Assembly (NCBI RefSeq): GCF_003612565.1 | Contig: NZ_RAZG01000023.1 | Span: 1-57,827, forward strand | Direction of reading: 5' to 3' | Source: Roseburia sp. 1XD42-69 | Lineage (GTDB): Bacteria > Bacillota > Clostridia > Lachnospirales > Lachnospiraceae | Length of the DNA stretch: 57,827 bases | In this document: positions 49,995 through 57,827 of the stretch, one piece after another | Layout: every line of letters begins with the position of its first letter | How positions within the stretch are numbered: the stretch's first letter is position 1 | Notes under the pieces: model-generated | The model's database searches: none | Seen by the model: the letters and a program-made list of their open reading frames with translations, nothing else | Told to the model about the DNA's origin: nothing | Made by a program: the position numbers and the translations under genes

Positions 49995-51371
49995 TTACTC
50001 CTTAAGATATGCCCTCTCGATCTCAATTACTTTATCCATGGCAGCCCGGCCGGGCGCCCCCATGGTAAGCCGCTTATCCACGCATGTCTCCATGGAAATG
50101 GCATCAAAAATGTCCTCTTCAAATACAGGGGAAAATTCCTTTAACTCCTCCAAACTCATATCGTCTATGGCAATCCCCTTGTCTATGCAGTACAGGACAA
50201 TCCTGCCGATAATCCCATGGGCATCCCGGAAAGGTATGCCGTGGTTTACCAGATAATCCGCTGCGTCCGTGGCATTGGTAAACCCGCCCATGGCGCTTTT
50301 CCTCATGGTTTCTTTTTTAAACTTCATAGTGGAAATCATTCCCTCAAACAGGGCAAGGCAGCCTTTCACCGTGTCAATGGCATCAAAGGTCAGCTCTTTG
50401 TCCTCCTGCATGTCTTTGTTGTAGGCTAAGGGAATCCCTTTCATGGTAGTTAAAATAGACAAAAGGGCACCGTACACCCGTCCGGTTTTCCCCCGGATTA
50501 ACTCAGCGATATCGGGATTTTTCTTCTGGGGCATAATGCTGCTCCCGGTGCTGTAGGAATCGTCAATCTCCACAAACTGGTACTCATTGCTGTTCCAGAT
50601 AATAATCTCCTCACAAAAACGGCTTAAGTGCATCATAATCGTAGCAGCCGCCGCCAGGTACTCAATAAGATAATCCCTGTCAGATACCCCGTCCATGCTG
50701 TTTAGGGTGGGACCGTAAAATTTTAAAAGCTCCGCCGTGTATTCCCTGTCCAGGGGATAGGTGGTTCCTGCCAGAGCCCCGGAACCAAGGGGGCAGTAAT
50801 TCATCCTCTCGTGGATATCAAAAAGCCTCTGCCTGTCCCGCTTAAACATTTCAAAATAAGCTCCCATGTGATGAGCCAAAGTGATGGGCTGGGCTTTCTG
50901 CAGATGGGTAAATCCCGGCATAATGGTATCGGTATTCTTCTCCATTATAAAAAGAATGGATGTTAACAATTTTTTTAAAAGTTCGTCTGTCTCCTTTACC
51001 TCTTCCCGGATATAAAGGCGCATATCCACAGCCACCTGGTCATTTCTGCTCCTTCCCGTATGGAGTTTCTTCCCTAAATCCCCCAGGCGCTCCGTAAGTT
51101 CCGCCTCCACAAAACTGTGGATATCCTCGTAGGATTCGCTGATTAAAAACCTGCCGGACTCCACGTCATCCTCTATTTCCCCTAAGGCGGCGCAAATCTT
51201 TCCCGCCTCCTCATCCGTTAAAATTCCCTGTTTTCCCAGCATAGTCACATGGGCTTTGCTGCCCTCAATATCCTGTTTAAAAAATTTCCGGTCAAATGAA
51301 ATGGAGGCGTTAAAGTTATAAACCAGCTTGTCTGTCTCCTTGGTGAAACGTCCTCCCCACAACTGTGCCAT
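49995..51371 (-). CDS. argH: argininosuccinate lyase
   Basis: 458 residues from the ATG at 51371. Starts 'MAQLWGGRFTKETDKL', has 'HTGRSRNDQVAVDMRLYIREE', the superfamily signature 'GSSIMPQKKNPDIAELIRGK' and full normal length. It cleaves argininosuccinate to arginine and fumarate, the last step of arginine synthesis. argG is not next to it in this window. It lies 5 bases after queH. Confidence 0.97.
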   Translation of the reverse strand: MAQLWGGRFTKETDKLVYNFNASISFDRKFFKQDIEGSKAHVTMLGKQGILTDEEAGKICAALGEIEDDVESGRFLISESYEDIHSFVEAELTERLGDLGKKLHTGRSRNDQVAVDMRLYIREEVKETDELLKKLLTSILFIMEKNTDTIMPGFTHLQKAQPITLAHHMGAYFEMFKRDRQRLFDIHERMNYCPLGSGALAGTTYPLDREYTAELLKFYGPTLNSMDGVSDRDYLIEYLAAAATIMMHLSRFCEEIIIWNSNEYQFVEIDDSYSTGSSIMPQKKNPDIAELIRGKTGRVYGALLSILTTMKGIPLAYNKDMQEDKELTFDAIDTVKGCLALFEGMISTMKFKKETMRKSAMGGFTNATDAADYLVNHGIPFRDAHGIIGRIVLYCIDKGIAIDDMSLEELKEFSPVFEEDIFDAISMETCVDKRLTMGAPGRAAMDKVIEIERAYLKE

Positions 51372-51376
51372 ATGCT

Positions 51377-52012
51377 TTATCTCCCTTCTTTTTGTGCTTC
51401 TCTCTCCTGCTTTGAAAATATACACCCGCAGTAATCCTGGCGGTACATGCCAAACTCCGCCGATAATTCCACGGAACGCTTGTAGCCGTTCCTCTTCTTA
51501 AAATCGGAGCTAAGATAAGAAACCCCGATCTCCCTGGAAAGCTCCTCCCCGATTTCATTGAGCTTGTCTGCATTTTTCAGGGGGCTTATGGATAATGTGG
51601 TGGTAAAATAATCGGCATGGATTTTTTTTGCCATGAAAGCGGTTTTCCTAAGCCTCAGGCGAAAACACCTGCTGCACCGCTCCCCGCCTTCCTTTGTCCC
51701 TTCCAGTCCCCGCACCGCTTCATAGAAACATTCCTTCTCAAAATCCCCGGGGATAAAATCCACCGGATACCTTGCCTCAAACTCCTGGATAAAACGTTTT
51801 TGTTCCTCCACCCTCTTTTCATACTCCGAATCGGGATAGATATTGGGATTGTAATAAAATACGGTAATGGAAAAATACTGTGACAGATATTCTATCACAT
51901 AGGAACTACAGGGTGCACAGCAGCTGTGGAGCAAAAGCTTCGGCACCCTGTGATTTTTCTCTATTTCCTGGATTTTCTGTTCCAGCTCCCTCTGGTAATT
52001 TCTCCTGTTCAT
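51377..52012 (-). CDS. queH: epoxyqueuosine reductase QueH
   Basis: 211 residues from the ATG at 52012, with AAGG upstream; open frame further upstream is not coding. Diagnostic 'LLLHSCCAPCSSYVIEYL' near the N-terminus, 'FYYNPNIYP', 'GERCSRCFRLRL' and the C-terminal 'YCGCIFS' give the cysteines for the metal sites. It reduces epoxyqueuosine to queuosine in the wobble position of certain tRNAs, replacing QueG in many anaerobes. Confidence 0.9.
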   Translation of the reverse strand: MNRRNYQRELEQKIQEIEKNHRVPKLLLHSCCAPCSSYVIEYLSQYFSITVFYYNPNIYPDSEYEKRVEEQKRFIQEFEARYPVDFIPGDFEKECFYEAVRGLEGTKEGGERCSRCFRLRLRKTAFMAKKIHADYFTTTLSISPLKNADKLNEIGEELSREIGVSYLSSDFKKRNGYKRSVELSAEFGMYRQDYCGCIFSKQEREAQKEGR

Positions 52013-52111
52013 CCCAATCATCCTTGTCAAATCTAAACCTATATAATTTATTTTACCCCAAGTGTCAAAAAATAGCAACCGACATAAACTACAATTATAG
52101 GAGGAAGGCAA

Positions 52112-52183
52112 ATGCGAAGCATTTTTTTGGATGCCTTCCGACGACTTGCCGCCGAACAAAGTGAGGGGGCGTTACATTTATAG
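52112..52183 (+). CDS. 23-residue upstream ORF before ABC importer
   Basis: AGGAGG (52099-52104) sits 7 bases before ATG 52112; the frame codes MRSIFLDAFRRLAAEQ and 7 more residues, ending in a TAG that overlaps the Shine-Dalgarno of the ABC gene. Nested inverted repeats (GGAAGGCA 52103-52110 with TGCCTTCC 52132-52139; AAATGC 52110-52115 with GCATTT 52119-52124) cover its start. It could be a leader peptide coupled to the ABC genes, or a repetitive palindrome that happens to be open. Confidence 0.35.
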   Translation: MRSIFLDAFRRLAAEQSEGALHL

Positions 52184-52198
52184 GAGGCGGGAAAATTT

Positions 52199-52963
52199 AT
52201 GGAATATTTAATCTCATGTCAGCATATGTTTTATACCTATCATACCCTGCAGGGAGAAACTCCCGCTTTGTGTGATATTGATTTTCAGGTAAAACCTGGA
52301 GAATTTCTGTCTATTGTAGGCCCTTCCGGCTGCGGCAAATCCACCCTTTTATCCCTTTTGTGCGGTTTGCTGAAACCGGAATCCGGGAAAATCTTATTAA
52401 ACGGACAAAATGTCACCGGAAATTGCAGCATTGGATATATGCTGCAGCACGACCATCTTTTTGAGTGGCGCACCGTAAAGAAAAATATATTGCTGGGACT
52501 GGAAATTCAAAAGAAAATCAATAAAGAAACTTTAGAGGAAGCGGATGAACTGTTAAAAACCTACGGGCTTTACGATTTTAAAGATGCAAAGCCCTCCCAA
52601 CTCTCTGGGGGAATGCGTCAAAGGGCGGCCCTTATCCGCACCCTTCTTCTGCACCCGGATCTGCTTCTCTTAGATGAGCCCTTTTCCGCTTTGGATTACC
52701 AGACCAGGCTTACGGTGTCGGATGATATTGGGAGCATTATCCGAAAAAGCGGCAAAACAGCCATTTTAGTGACCCATGACCTGTCTGAGGCGGTAAGCCT
52801 TGGAGACCGGGTCCTAGTGCTGACTCCGCTGCCTGCCGGCATAAAGGCCATCATACCTATCCATTTTCCACCGGAACTTTCTCCCCTGCAGCGAAGAAAT
52901 ACAAACGAATTTAAAGACTATTTTAATTTAATCTGGAAGGAGCTGAATTTAAATGAACCCTAA
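52199..52963 (+). CDS. ABC importer ATP-binding protein (SsuB/TauB type)
   Basis: 254 residues: Walker A 'VGPSGCGKSTLL', Q-loop 'GYMLQHDHLFEW', signature 'QLSGGMRQRAALIRTLL', Walker B 'LLLLDEPFSALD', switch His 'LVTHDLSEAV'. This is the nitrate/sulfonate/taurine/thiamine-precursor importer ATPase group. It overlaps its permease by 11 bases. No substrate-binding protein is encoded with the pair, so substrate cannot be told. It is divergent from queH. Confidence 0.9.
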   Translation: MEYLISCQHMFYTYHTLQGETPALCDIDFQVKPGEFLSIVGPSGCGKSTLLSLLCGLLKPESGKILLNGQNVTGNCSIGYMLQHDHLFEWRTVKKNILLGLEIQKKINKETLEEADELLKTYGLYDFKDAKPSQLSGGMRQRAALIRTLLLHPDLLLLDEPFSALDYQTRLTVSDDIGSIIRKSGKTAILVTHDLSEAVSLGDRVLVLTPLPAGIKAIIPIHFPPELSPLQRRNTNEFKDYFNLIWKELNLNEP

Positions 52964-53756
52964 TACCCTGTCTGCTGCCCAGATTGCATTCTTACAAGCC
53001 CACAAAAGAAGGAAAATCAGAATCCATCTGTACAGAATCAGTATATTAATTCTTTTTTTATTTTTGTGGGAATTTTCAACCTATAAAGGGTGGATAGACG
53101 ACTTCATTTTCAGCAGCCCCAGCAAGCTGGTGTTATGCTGCTATCATATGATACTGGAAAACCAATTATTCTACCATATTGGAATTACACTGTTTGAAAC
53201 CATTGTCAGCTTCCTGCTGGTAATGCTTTTCTCTCTTGTTTTTACCATCTTACTGTGGTTCAGCAAAAGCCTGACAGAGACATTAGACCCTTACCTGGTA
53301 GTTTTAAACAGCCTTCCCAAATCCGCTTTAGCCCCGCTTTTAATCGTGTGGCTGGGTGCAAATTATAAGACAATTATATTAACCGGAATATCCGTTGCCA
53401 TCTTTGGAACAATATTAAATCTTTATATAGGTTTTCAGGGAGTAGACCCGGAAAAAATAAAACTGATCCGGACATTAGGCGGAAATTCCAGACAGGTGCT
53501 GCTGAAAGTTATTCTGCCTGCCAACCTAGGCAATATCATAGGGCTTATGAAGGTGAACATCGGTCTCTGCCTGGTGGGAGTTATAATCGGGGAGTTTATC
53601 TCCTCCAAATGCGGCCTGGGCTATCTGATTATTTACGGAAGCCAGGTATTCAAACTTGACTGGGTAATTCTGTCTATACTGATACTCTGCTGTATTGCAG
53701 TTCTTTTGTACAGCCTGATTGGAGTTTTGGAGCGGAGACAAAAACACAATATGTAA
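52953..53756 (+). CDS. ABC importer permease (SsuC/TauC type)
   Basis: 267 residues with six membrane segments (about 27-45, 75-97, 104-122, 130-150, 190-215, 228-250) and the cytoplasmic EAA-like loop 'LIRTLGGNSRQVLLKVILPANLGNIIGLMKVNIG'. It partners with the ATPase just upstream. A bidirectional terminator follows. The missing binding-protein gene may lie elsewhere or have been lost. Confidence 0.9.
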   Translation: MNPNTLSAAQIAFLQAHKRRKIRIHLYRISILILFLFLWEFSTYKGWIDDFIFSSPSKLVLCCYHMILENQLFYHIGITLFETIVSFLLVMLFSLVFTILLWFSKSLTETLDPYLVVLNSLPKSALAPLLIVWLGANYKTIILTGISVAIFGTILNLYIGFQGVDPEKIKLIRTLGGNSRQVLLKVILPANLGNIIGLMKVNIGLCLVGVIIGEFISSKCGLGYLIIYGSQVFKLDWVILSILILCCIAVLLYSLIGVLERRQKHNM

Positions 53757-53810
53757 TTCTGTGGATAAAACTACGGAAACTCAAGAGAAAAAGTACTTGA
53801 AAAAGTTACA

Positions 53811-53864
53811 CATCAAAAAGCAACCTTATTCTTGGTCAGAATTTGAGCGGTTGCTTTTTTGATG
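53811..53864. terminator. bidirectional terminator after ABC permease and PPTase
   Basis: CATCAAAAAGCAACC (53811-53825) pairs with GGTTGCTTTTTTGATG (53849-53864), giving a U-rich tail on both strands between convergent genes. Confidence 0.8.
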
Positions 53865-53865
53865 T

Positions 53866-54561
53866 CTAAAATACTTTATCAAGCAGAATTTCCGGCTTCC
53901 AATCCTTATCACACCCCAGAGTAACCGCCAGGGAAAATCCGGACACAGGGAGAATGCAGGAAAGGCTTTCCCGCCCCCAGGGTTTTAAAACTCTGCTTTT
54001 CCCATATAATATCCCTTTATCCTCCGTCCCGGCAGGAGCCAGGCCATCCCCCAGGGAAAAACAAACCTGATTTAAGGGCATCCGAATCCCCTGTCCTGTC
54101 ATCTTTACATAACTCTCCTTTAACGTCCACAGATGAAAAAAACGCCGCATCTGCTCCTCTTTTAACCATTCCCCCTCAATGGGGCCGATATAAGCCTTTT
54201 CCTCATCATCCATACATTTTTTTACCGTAAGGGCTTTCACCCTGCGGCTTCCCTCAATATCCACCCCTACAGGAACCTTTGAAAGGGCCGCAGCTATACC
54301 GTAATTGCAATGGCTGATGTTAAAAAAACGTCCTTCTAAAGCATATATGGGCTTTCCCTGCTCTTCCCGCATCACCTTATCCCGCAAAAATGCTTCCCCG
54401 AAAAAATCCGGGAAAGCATAATCTAATATCTTCCCTGAAATATCTTTCTGCTCCTTAAGGGATAATTTTTCCCCGGGATTTTTGGAAAAGCCACCCCCTA
54501 TTTTAGATACAGGGTTATGAATGTAATAGTATACTTTACAGTCCGCTGATGTATTTTTCAA
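53866..54561 (-). CDS. Sfp-type 4'-phosphopantetheinyl transferase
   Basis: 231 residues. Family motifs: 'FNISHCNYGIAAALS', magnesium-binding 'VGVDIEGSRRV', and 'FFHLWTLKESYVKMTGQGI'. It transfers phosphopantetheine from CoA onto a Ser of carrier proteins in secondary metabolism. The window holds one stand-alone carrier protein at 35263-35490, a plausible but unproven client. It is convergent with the ABC importer and divergent from tRNA-Thr. Confidence 0.9.
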   Translation of the reverse strand: MKNTSADCKVYYYIHNPVSKIGGGFSKNPGEKLSLKEQKDISGKILDYAFPDFFGEAFLRDKVMREEQGKPIYALEGRFFNISHCNYGIAAALSKVPVGVDIEGSRRVKALTVKKCMDDEEKAYIGPIEGEWLKEEQMRRFFHLWTLKESYVKMTGQGIRMPLNQVCFSLGDGLAPAGTEDKGILYGKSRVLKPWGRESLSCILPVSGFSLAVTLGCDKDWKPEILLDKVF

Positions 54562-54588
54562 TTTTTTTCTCCTTTTGGAAATTAATAG

Positions 54589-54617
54589 TTGCTATTTCAG
54601 GGAAAAGCGTATATAAT
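54589..54617 (+). promoter_or_regulatory. promoter of tRNA-Thr
   Basis: TTGCTA (54589-54594), 17 bases, TATAAT (54612-54617), 15 bases before the tRNA. Confidence 0.7.
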
Positions 54618-54632
54618 ATATAAGAGTGCAAT

Positions 54633-54705
<73 letters not shown>

Positions 54706-54713
54706 TAAAAAAA

Positions 54714-54739
54714 GGAATCTCATGTGAGATTCCTTTTTT
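54714..54739. terminator. bidirectional terminator after tRNA-Thr
   Basis: GGAATCTCA-TG-TGAGATTCC (54714-54733) followed by six T on the plus strand and preceded by seven A, so it can also end the minus-strand gene at 54753-55184. Confidence 0.9.
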
Positions 54740-54752
54740 CTTAGCTTTCTGA

Positions 54753-55184
54753 TTAGTAAGCAATCTGATCTTTGTATTTGTGATATAAAGACTTAATGGT
54801 CTCTTTGTCACTGTCGCTGACACTGCTCTTCACGTAGTTCTTAAGGCCTGATGCATCCCCGTTTTTCACGTAGGAAGCCACGTTTGCCACATTTTCTTTC
54901 GTGAGATTGCTGTCTATAAGCCCCCGGCATGTGTCTTTATCTTCCTCGCTCATGCTGTCATAGATATTTTTAGCCATCTGTGCAGCATCTGCAGCCACAT
55001 CGGAATCAGAGTGAATAACAGACTCCAGGACATTTTCAATTAAAGCGTCCTGCACTTTTTCTTCTGCCTTTGCCACTACATAATCCTTAGTAAAGAAAAT
55101 CCCCACGCCTAAAACCAAAACAACTGTCAGCACGATTGCCAGGGCCTTCCAGCCATTTCTCTTTCTTTTTTCTCGTCTTGCCAT
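54753..55184 (-). CDS. small single-pass membrane protein
   Basis: 143 residues from the ATG at 55184 (GAGGAG upstream; a GTG at 55193 is the alternative). A basic N-terminus (MARREKRKRNG) and one membrane segment (about 13-32) lead into a helical outside domain rich in Asp, Ser and Lys. Its 'LIDSNLTKENVANVASYVKNGDASGLKNYVKSSV' segment resembles small repeats seen in unnamed Clostridial surface proteins. Function unknown. Confidence 0.75.
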   Translation of the reverse strand: MARREKRKRNGWKALAIVLTVVLVLGVGIFFTKDYVVAKAEEKVQDALIENVLESVIHSDSDVAADAAQMAKNIYDSMSEEDKDTCRGLIDSNLTKENVANVASYVKNGDASGLKNYVKSSVSDSDKETIKSLYHKYKDQIAY

Positions 55185-55391
55185 AATAATCACTCCTCTT
55201 TTTTATATTTCTCCCCAATCTTAATGCCTTTTTCTATGTAAGTCAACTCTATTTCGCATTTTTAAAAAATTTTTAAGATTATTGTTGCATTTTCGCAAAA
55301 AAGATGATATGTTTATTTCACACATTTTTCATGTGTATATCTTTTTTCTGTTGATTCATGACGTAATCCCCTTCTCACAAGGAGACATTCT

Positions 55392-56279
55392 ATGGACTAT
55401 ACTACTTTCAAGCTACAGGTTACCCGTATGTTACAGGAGCATTTTAAATCCCATGCAAAAATTTTCATACAGCCCCTTACAAAAAATAACAACGTTCTAA
55501 TAGACGGACTGATTATTCAGGAAAATTCTGTCAATATTTCTCCCACCCTGCATCTTCCCTCTTACTACGAAGATTATGAAAAAGGGGATTCCATGGAGAA
55601 AATTGTAAAACATATCCTGGAAGACTACGAAAAGCGCAAGCCCAGGCAAAATCTGGAACTGTCTTTTTTTACCCAGTATGACCTGGCCAAATACCACATT
55701 ATTTTTAAAGTGATTCACTATGAATCCAATCGAGAACTGTTAAAGAAAGCACCCCATTTCCGTTTTCTTGACCTTGCAGTGGTATTTTCCTGCCTGCTCT
55801 TAAACACTTCCGCCGGAAATGCCACAATTCTGATTTTAAACAATCATATGGAGTACTGGAAGGTTACAAAAGAACAGCTTTTTGCATCGGCAAAAACCAA
55901 CACACCTGCCCTTTTGCCTTTTCAGATTCATCCGGTAGAGGAAATTTTGAATAAAATGATGCCTGGAATGGTTCCGCCGGAATTGAAAGACACGGTTCCC
56001 CTGTATGCTATGTCCAATTCATCCAACCTCCACGGGGCATCCGCTATGCTTTATCCGGAATATATTCAGGAATTTGCCGTGGAAAAAGAATGTGACTTCT
56101 ATATTCTCCCCAGCAGTATCCATGAAATATTGCTGATGCCCGCAGAAGAAGGCATAAATCCACAGGATTTAACCCTTATGATATGTGATGTTAACCGTAA
56201 ACATGTCCAAAAAGACGAAATTCTCTCTTACCATCCCTACTACTATTCCCGTGAAAAACAAGAGATTACTATGCTATGA
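55392..56279 (+). CDS. DUF5688 family protein
   Basis: 295 residues, soluble. It starts with 'YTTFKLQVTRMLQEHF', holds the typical 'PTLHLPSYYEDYEKGDSMEKIVKHILEDYE' and ends 'CDFYILPSSIHEILLMPAEEG...MICDVNRKHVQKDEILS', the family's usual order; full length. Found mostly in Lachnospiraceae, function unknown. AAGGAG precedes the start. Its 3' end overlaps that of glgA by 6 bases. Confidence 0.8.
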   Translation: MDYTTFKLQVTRMLQEHFKSHAKIFIQPLTKNNNVLIDGLIIQENSVNISPTLHLPSYYEDYEKGDSMEKIVKHILEDYEKRKPRQNLELSFFTQYDLAKYHIIFKVIHYESNRELLKKAPHFRFLDLAVVFSCLLLNTSAGNATILILNNHMEYWKVTKEQLFASAKTNTPALLPFQIHPVEEILNKMMPGMVPPELKDTVPLYAMSNSSNLHGASAMLYPEYIQEFAVEKECDFYILPSSIHEILLMPAEEGINPQDLTLMICDVNRKHVQKDEILSYHPYYYSREKQEITML

Positions 56280-57722
56280 TTCTGAGAGCATACGGTAGAG
56301 CTCCCTGTATTCCGCCACCGAGCTTTTCCATGAGAAATCCGCCTCCATGCCCCGTGCCATAAGCTTTTCCCACTCTTCTTTCTGGTGATAGAACATATCC
56401 ATTGCCAAAAGCACTGCATCCTTCATCTCATGGGCATTATAGTTTGCGAAAGAGAATCCGGTGCCGGTGTCCAGATACTTATTGTAAGGGGTTACCGTGT
56501 CCCTTAACCCCCCTGTCTCCCGAACAATGGGCACCGTTCCATACCGCAGGCTGATAAGCTGACAGAGACCGCAGGGCTCGGTCAGAGAAGGCATCAAAAA
56601 TCCATCGCAGGCTGCATAAATTTTGTGTGCCAGTTCTTCCGAGTATCCGATTGTGGCAGACAGACGCTGGGGGTTATGGTATGAGAAATAGCGGAACATA
56701 TTCTGATATCTCTCCTCCCCGCTTCCCAGCACTACCATCTGAAGGTTTTCCCGCTGCAGCAATTCCTCTAAGACACATGCCACCAAATCAAATCCCTTTT
56801 GGTCTGACATGCGGGATATCATACCCAGCAAAAAAACATCCTCGTCCACCGGAAGCCCCAGTTTCTTCTGAAGAGCAGCCTTCTGTTTTGCCTTTTGCTG
56901 AACGGCATTTTCCTTATCGTAGTGATAAGAAATGTAGGTATCCTTTCCAGGATGGAATACATCATAATCCAGTCCGTTCATAATACCGAAAAGCTTGTAG
57001 GAATATTTGCGCAGAACCCCGTCTAAACCAGCCCCGCCCTCCTGGGTCATAATTTCCATGGCATAGGATTTGCTCACGGTAGTCACTGCGTCTGCAAACA
57101 CAATGGCGCCTTTCATATAATTGGATTCCCCATAAGCTTCCAGGTACTTTGTGGTAAAGAGGTATTCTGGAAGCCCTGTGGCATCCTGGACGCTGTTAAG
57201 TCTCCAACGTCCCTGGAACAGGATATTGTGGATGGAAAACACCGTCTTTATATGCTGATAAAACTCTATATTTCCATAGAGCGTTTCCATATAAACCGGA
57301 ATTAACGCCGCCTGCCAGTCATGGCAATGCACAATATCGGGAACAAAGTCCAGCTTTTGCAAAGATTCCACCACTGCCTTTGAAAAATATGCAAACTTTT
57401 CCACATCCTCATGGATGGGACCATAGGGACTTGGCCCTGCAAAGTAGAACTCATTATCCACAAAATAATAGTGGATTCCCTTGTATTCTGTCTCATAAAG
57501 TCCTACATACTGCTGTCTCCAGCCCAATTTGACATAAAACTTAGCTATCAGTTTTAATTTGTCTTTCCATTTTTCTTCCATGCAGGCATATTTCGGCAGA
57601 ATCACCCTTACATCATACGCATCCTTGTCAAAATATCCCGGCAGGGAACCGACTACATCTGCAAGACCTCCCGTTTTAATAAAGGGTACTGCCTCCGATG
57701 CTGCAAAAAGTATTTTCTTCAT
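56274..57722 (-). CDS. glgA: glycogen synthase (ADP-glucose)
   Basis: 482 residues, GT5 family. The N-terminal ADP-glucose site 'VPFIKTGGLADVVGSLP', mid 'PDIVHCHDWQAALIPVY', and the C-terminal 'SLTEPCGLCQLISLRYGTVPIVRETGGL' Rossmann signature are all present; normal length. It adds glucose to the growing alpha-1,4-glucan. Other glg genes are not in view and may lie beyond the right edge. Confidence 0.95.
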   Translation of the reverse strand: MKKILFAASEAVPFIKTGGLADVVGSLPGYFDKDAYDVRVILPKYACMEEKWKDKLKLIAKFYVKLGWRQQYVGLYETEYKGIHYYFVDNEFYFAGPSPYGPIHEDVEKFAYFSKAVVESLQKLDFVPDIVHCHDWQAALIPVYMETLYGNIEFYQHIKTVFSIHNILFQGRWRLNSVQDATGLPEYLFTTKYLEAYGESNYMKGAIVFADAVTTVSKSYAMEIMTQEGGAGLDGVLRKYSYKLFGIMNGLDYDVFHPGKDTYISYHYDKENAVQQKAKQKAALQKKLGLPVDEDVFLLGMISRMSDQKGFDLVACVLEELLQRENLQMVVLGSGEERYQNMFRYFSYHNPQRLSATIGYSEELAHKIYAACDGFLMPSLTEPCGLCQLISLRYGTVPIVRETGGLRDTVTPYNKYLDTGTGFSFANYNAHEMKDAVLLAMDMFYHQKEEWEKLMARGMEADFSWKSSVAEYRELYRMLSES

Positions 57723-57756
57723 AAAAATAGACCCCCATAATTACTATGATAGGTCT

Positions 57757-57785
57757 ATTATAATATATTTTCCCAGGAATAAAAA
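57757..57785 (-). promoter_or_regulatory. likely promoter of glgA
   Basis: Minus-strand TATAAT (57757-57762) with a weak -35 (TTTTTA) 17 bases upstream. GGGGG serves as the ribosome binding site closer to the ATG. Confidence 0.45.
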
Positions 57786-57827
57786 GTACTAATTGCCGTG
57801 TTTGTAATCTAATCTGATTTTATCTGC

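Noticed and set aside
53756-53770. TGTGGATAA, a perfect DnaA-box match, as an origin signal.
   Set aside because: A single copy next to a terminator, with no cluster of boxes, no AT-rich unwinding region and no dnaA/dnaN nearby.
57726-57759. Inverted repeat AATAGACC/GGTCTATT before glgA as an RBS-hiding RNA hairpin.
   Set aside because: One arm overlaps the likely -10 box and lies upstream of the expected transcript start, so the hairpin would not form in the mRNA; an operator remains possible.

Overview
The window looks like a chromosomal segment of a low-to-moderate GC anaerobic Firmicute, most likely a Lachnospiraceae/Clostridia gut bacterium. This rests on gene families typical of that group (the GGGtGRT protein with its NifU-like partner, a DUF5688 protein, GHKL and LytTR regulators, BceS-type kinases, QueH), strong AGGAGG ribosome binding sites and the lack of any Gram-negative envelope gene. 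No rRNA or CRISPR array is visible. One tRNA (Thr, anticodon CGT) is present.

Positions 1-22700, minus strand: an accessory polymorphic-toxin island. From its promoter side (right to left) it holds Rhs2 (DUF4280 PAAR-like N-terminus, YD repeats, PD-(D/E)XK-like nuclease tip), a degenerating array of related immunity genes with an orphan Rhs tip in the middle, VgrG1, a 70-aa protein, two small proteins resembling the DcrB/DUF1795 (Eag chaperone) group, VgrG2 and Rhs1 (same head, different glycine-rich tip). A decayed IS110-type element then separates Rhs1 from a small membrane protein, a double-RDD membrane protein and two small hypothetical proteins that may be immunity or accessory genes. 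This is a spike, chaperone and effector set of the kind carried by contractile injection systems, with no tube, sheath or baseplate gene in view. I consider it the most interesting system here. A clear promoter with a 20-bp-spaced pair of identical 13-bp repeats lies upstream of Rhs2.

Positions 22840-33556, minus strand: a signalling block with four two-component systems (OmpR-type, LytTR/GHKL, BceRS-like and another OmpR-type) and one ECF sigma/anti-sigma pair. The block next to the island makes local control of the toxins plausible, but this is inference.

Positions 33703-39021: a compact acyl-activation cluster (adenylate-forming ligase, acyl carrier protein, condensation-fold acyltransferase, alpha/beta hydrolase, SCP2-like protein). 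It is divergent from a TetR regulator, with two palindromic operators placed over and downstream of the cluster promoter. A Sfp-type phosphopantetheinyl transferase at 53866-54561 could activate the carrier protein.

Positions 39097-42134: an ECF sigma, membrane protein and ABC-2 exporter operon. Positions 42229-57722: mostly housekeeping genes. These are a broken Uma2 nuclease fragment, GGGtGRT and NifU-like genes, a left-handed beta-helix acyltransferase-like protein, topB, a DUF234 ATPase, asd, argH, queH, a two-gene ABC importer without a binding protein, the PPTase, tRNA-Thr, a small membrane protein, a DUF5688 gene and glgA.
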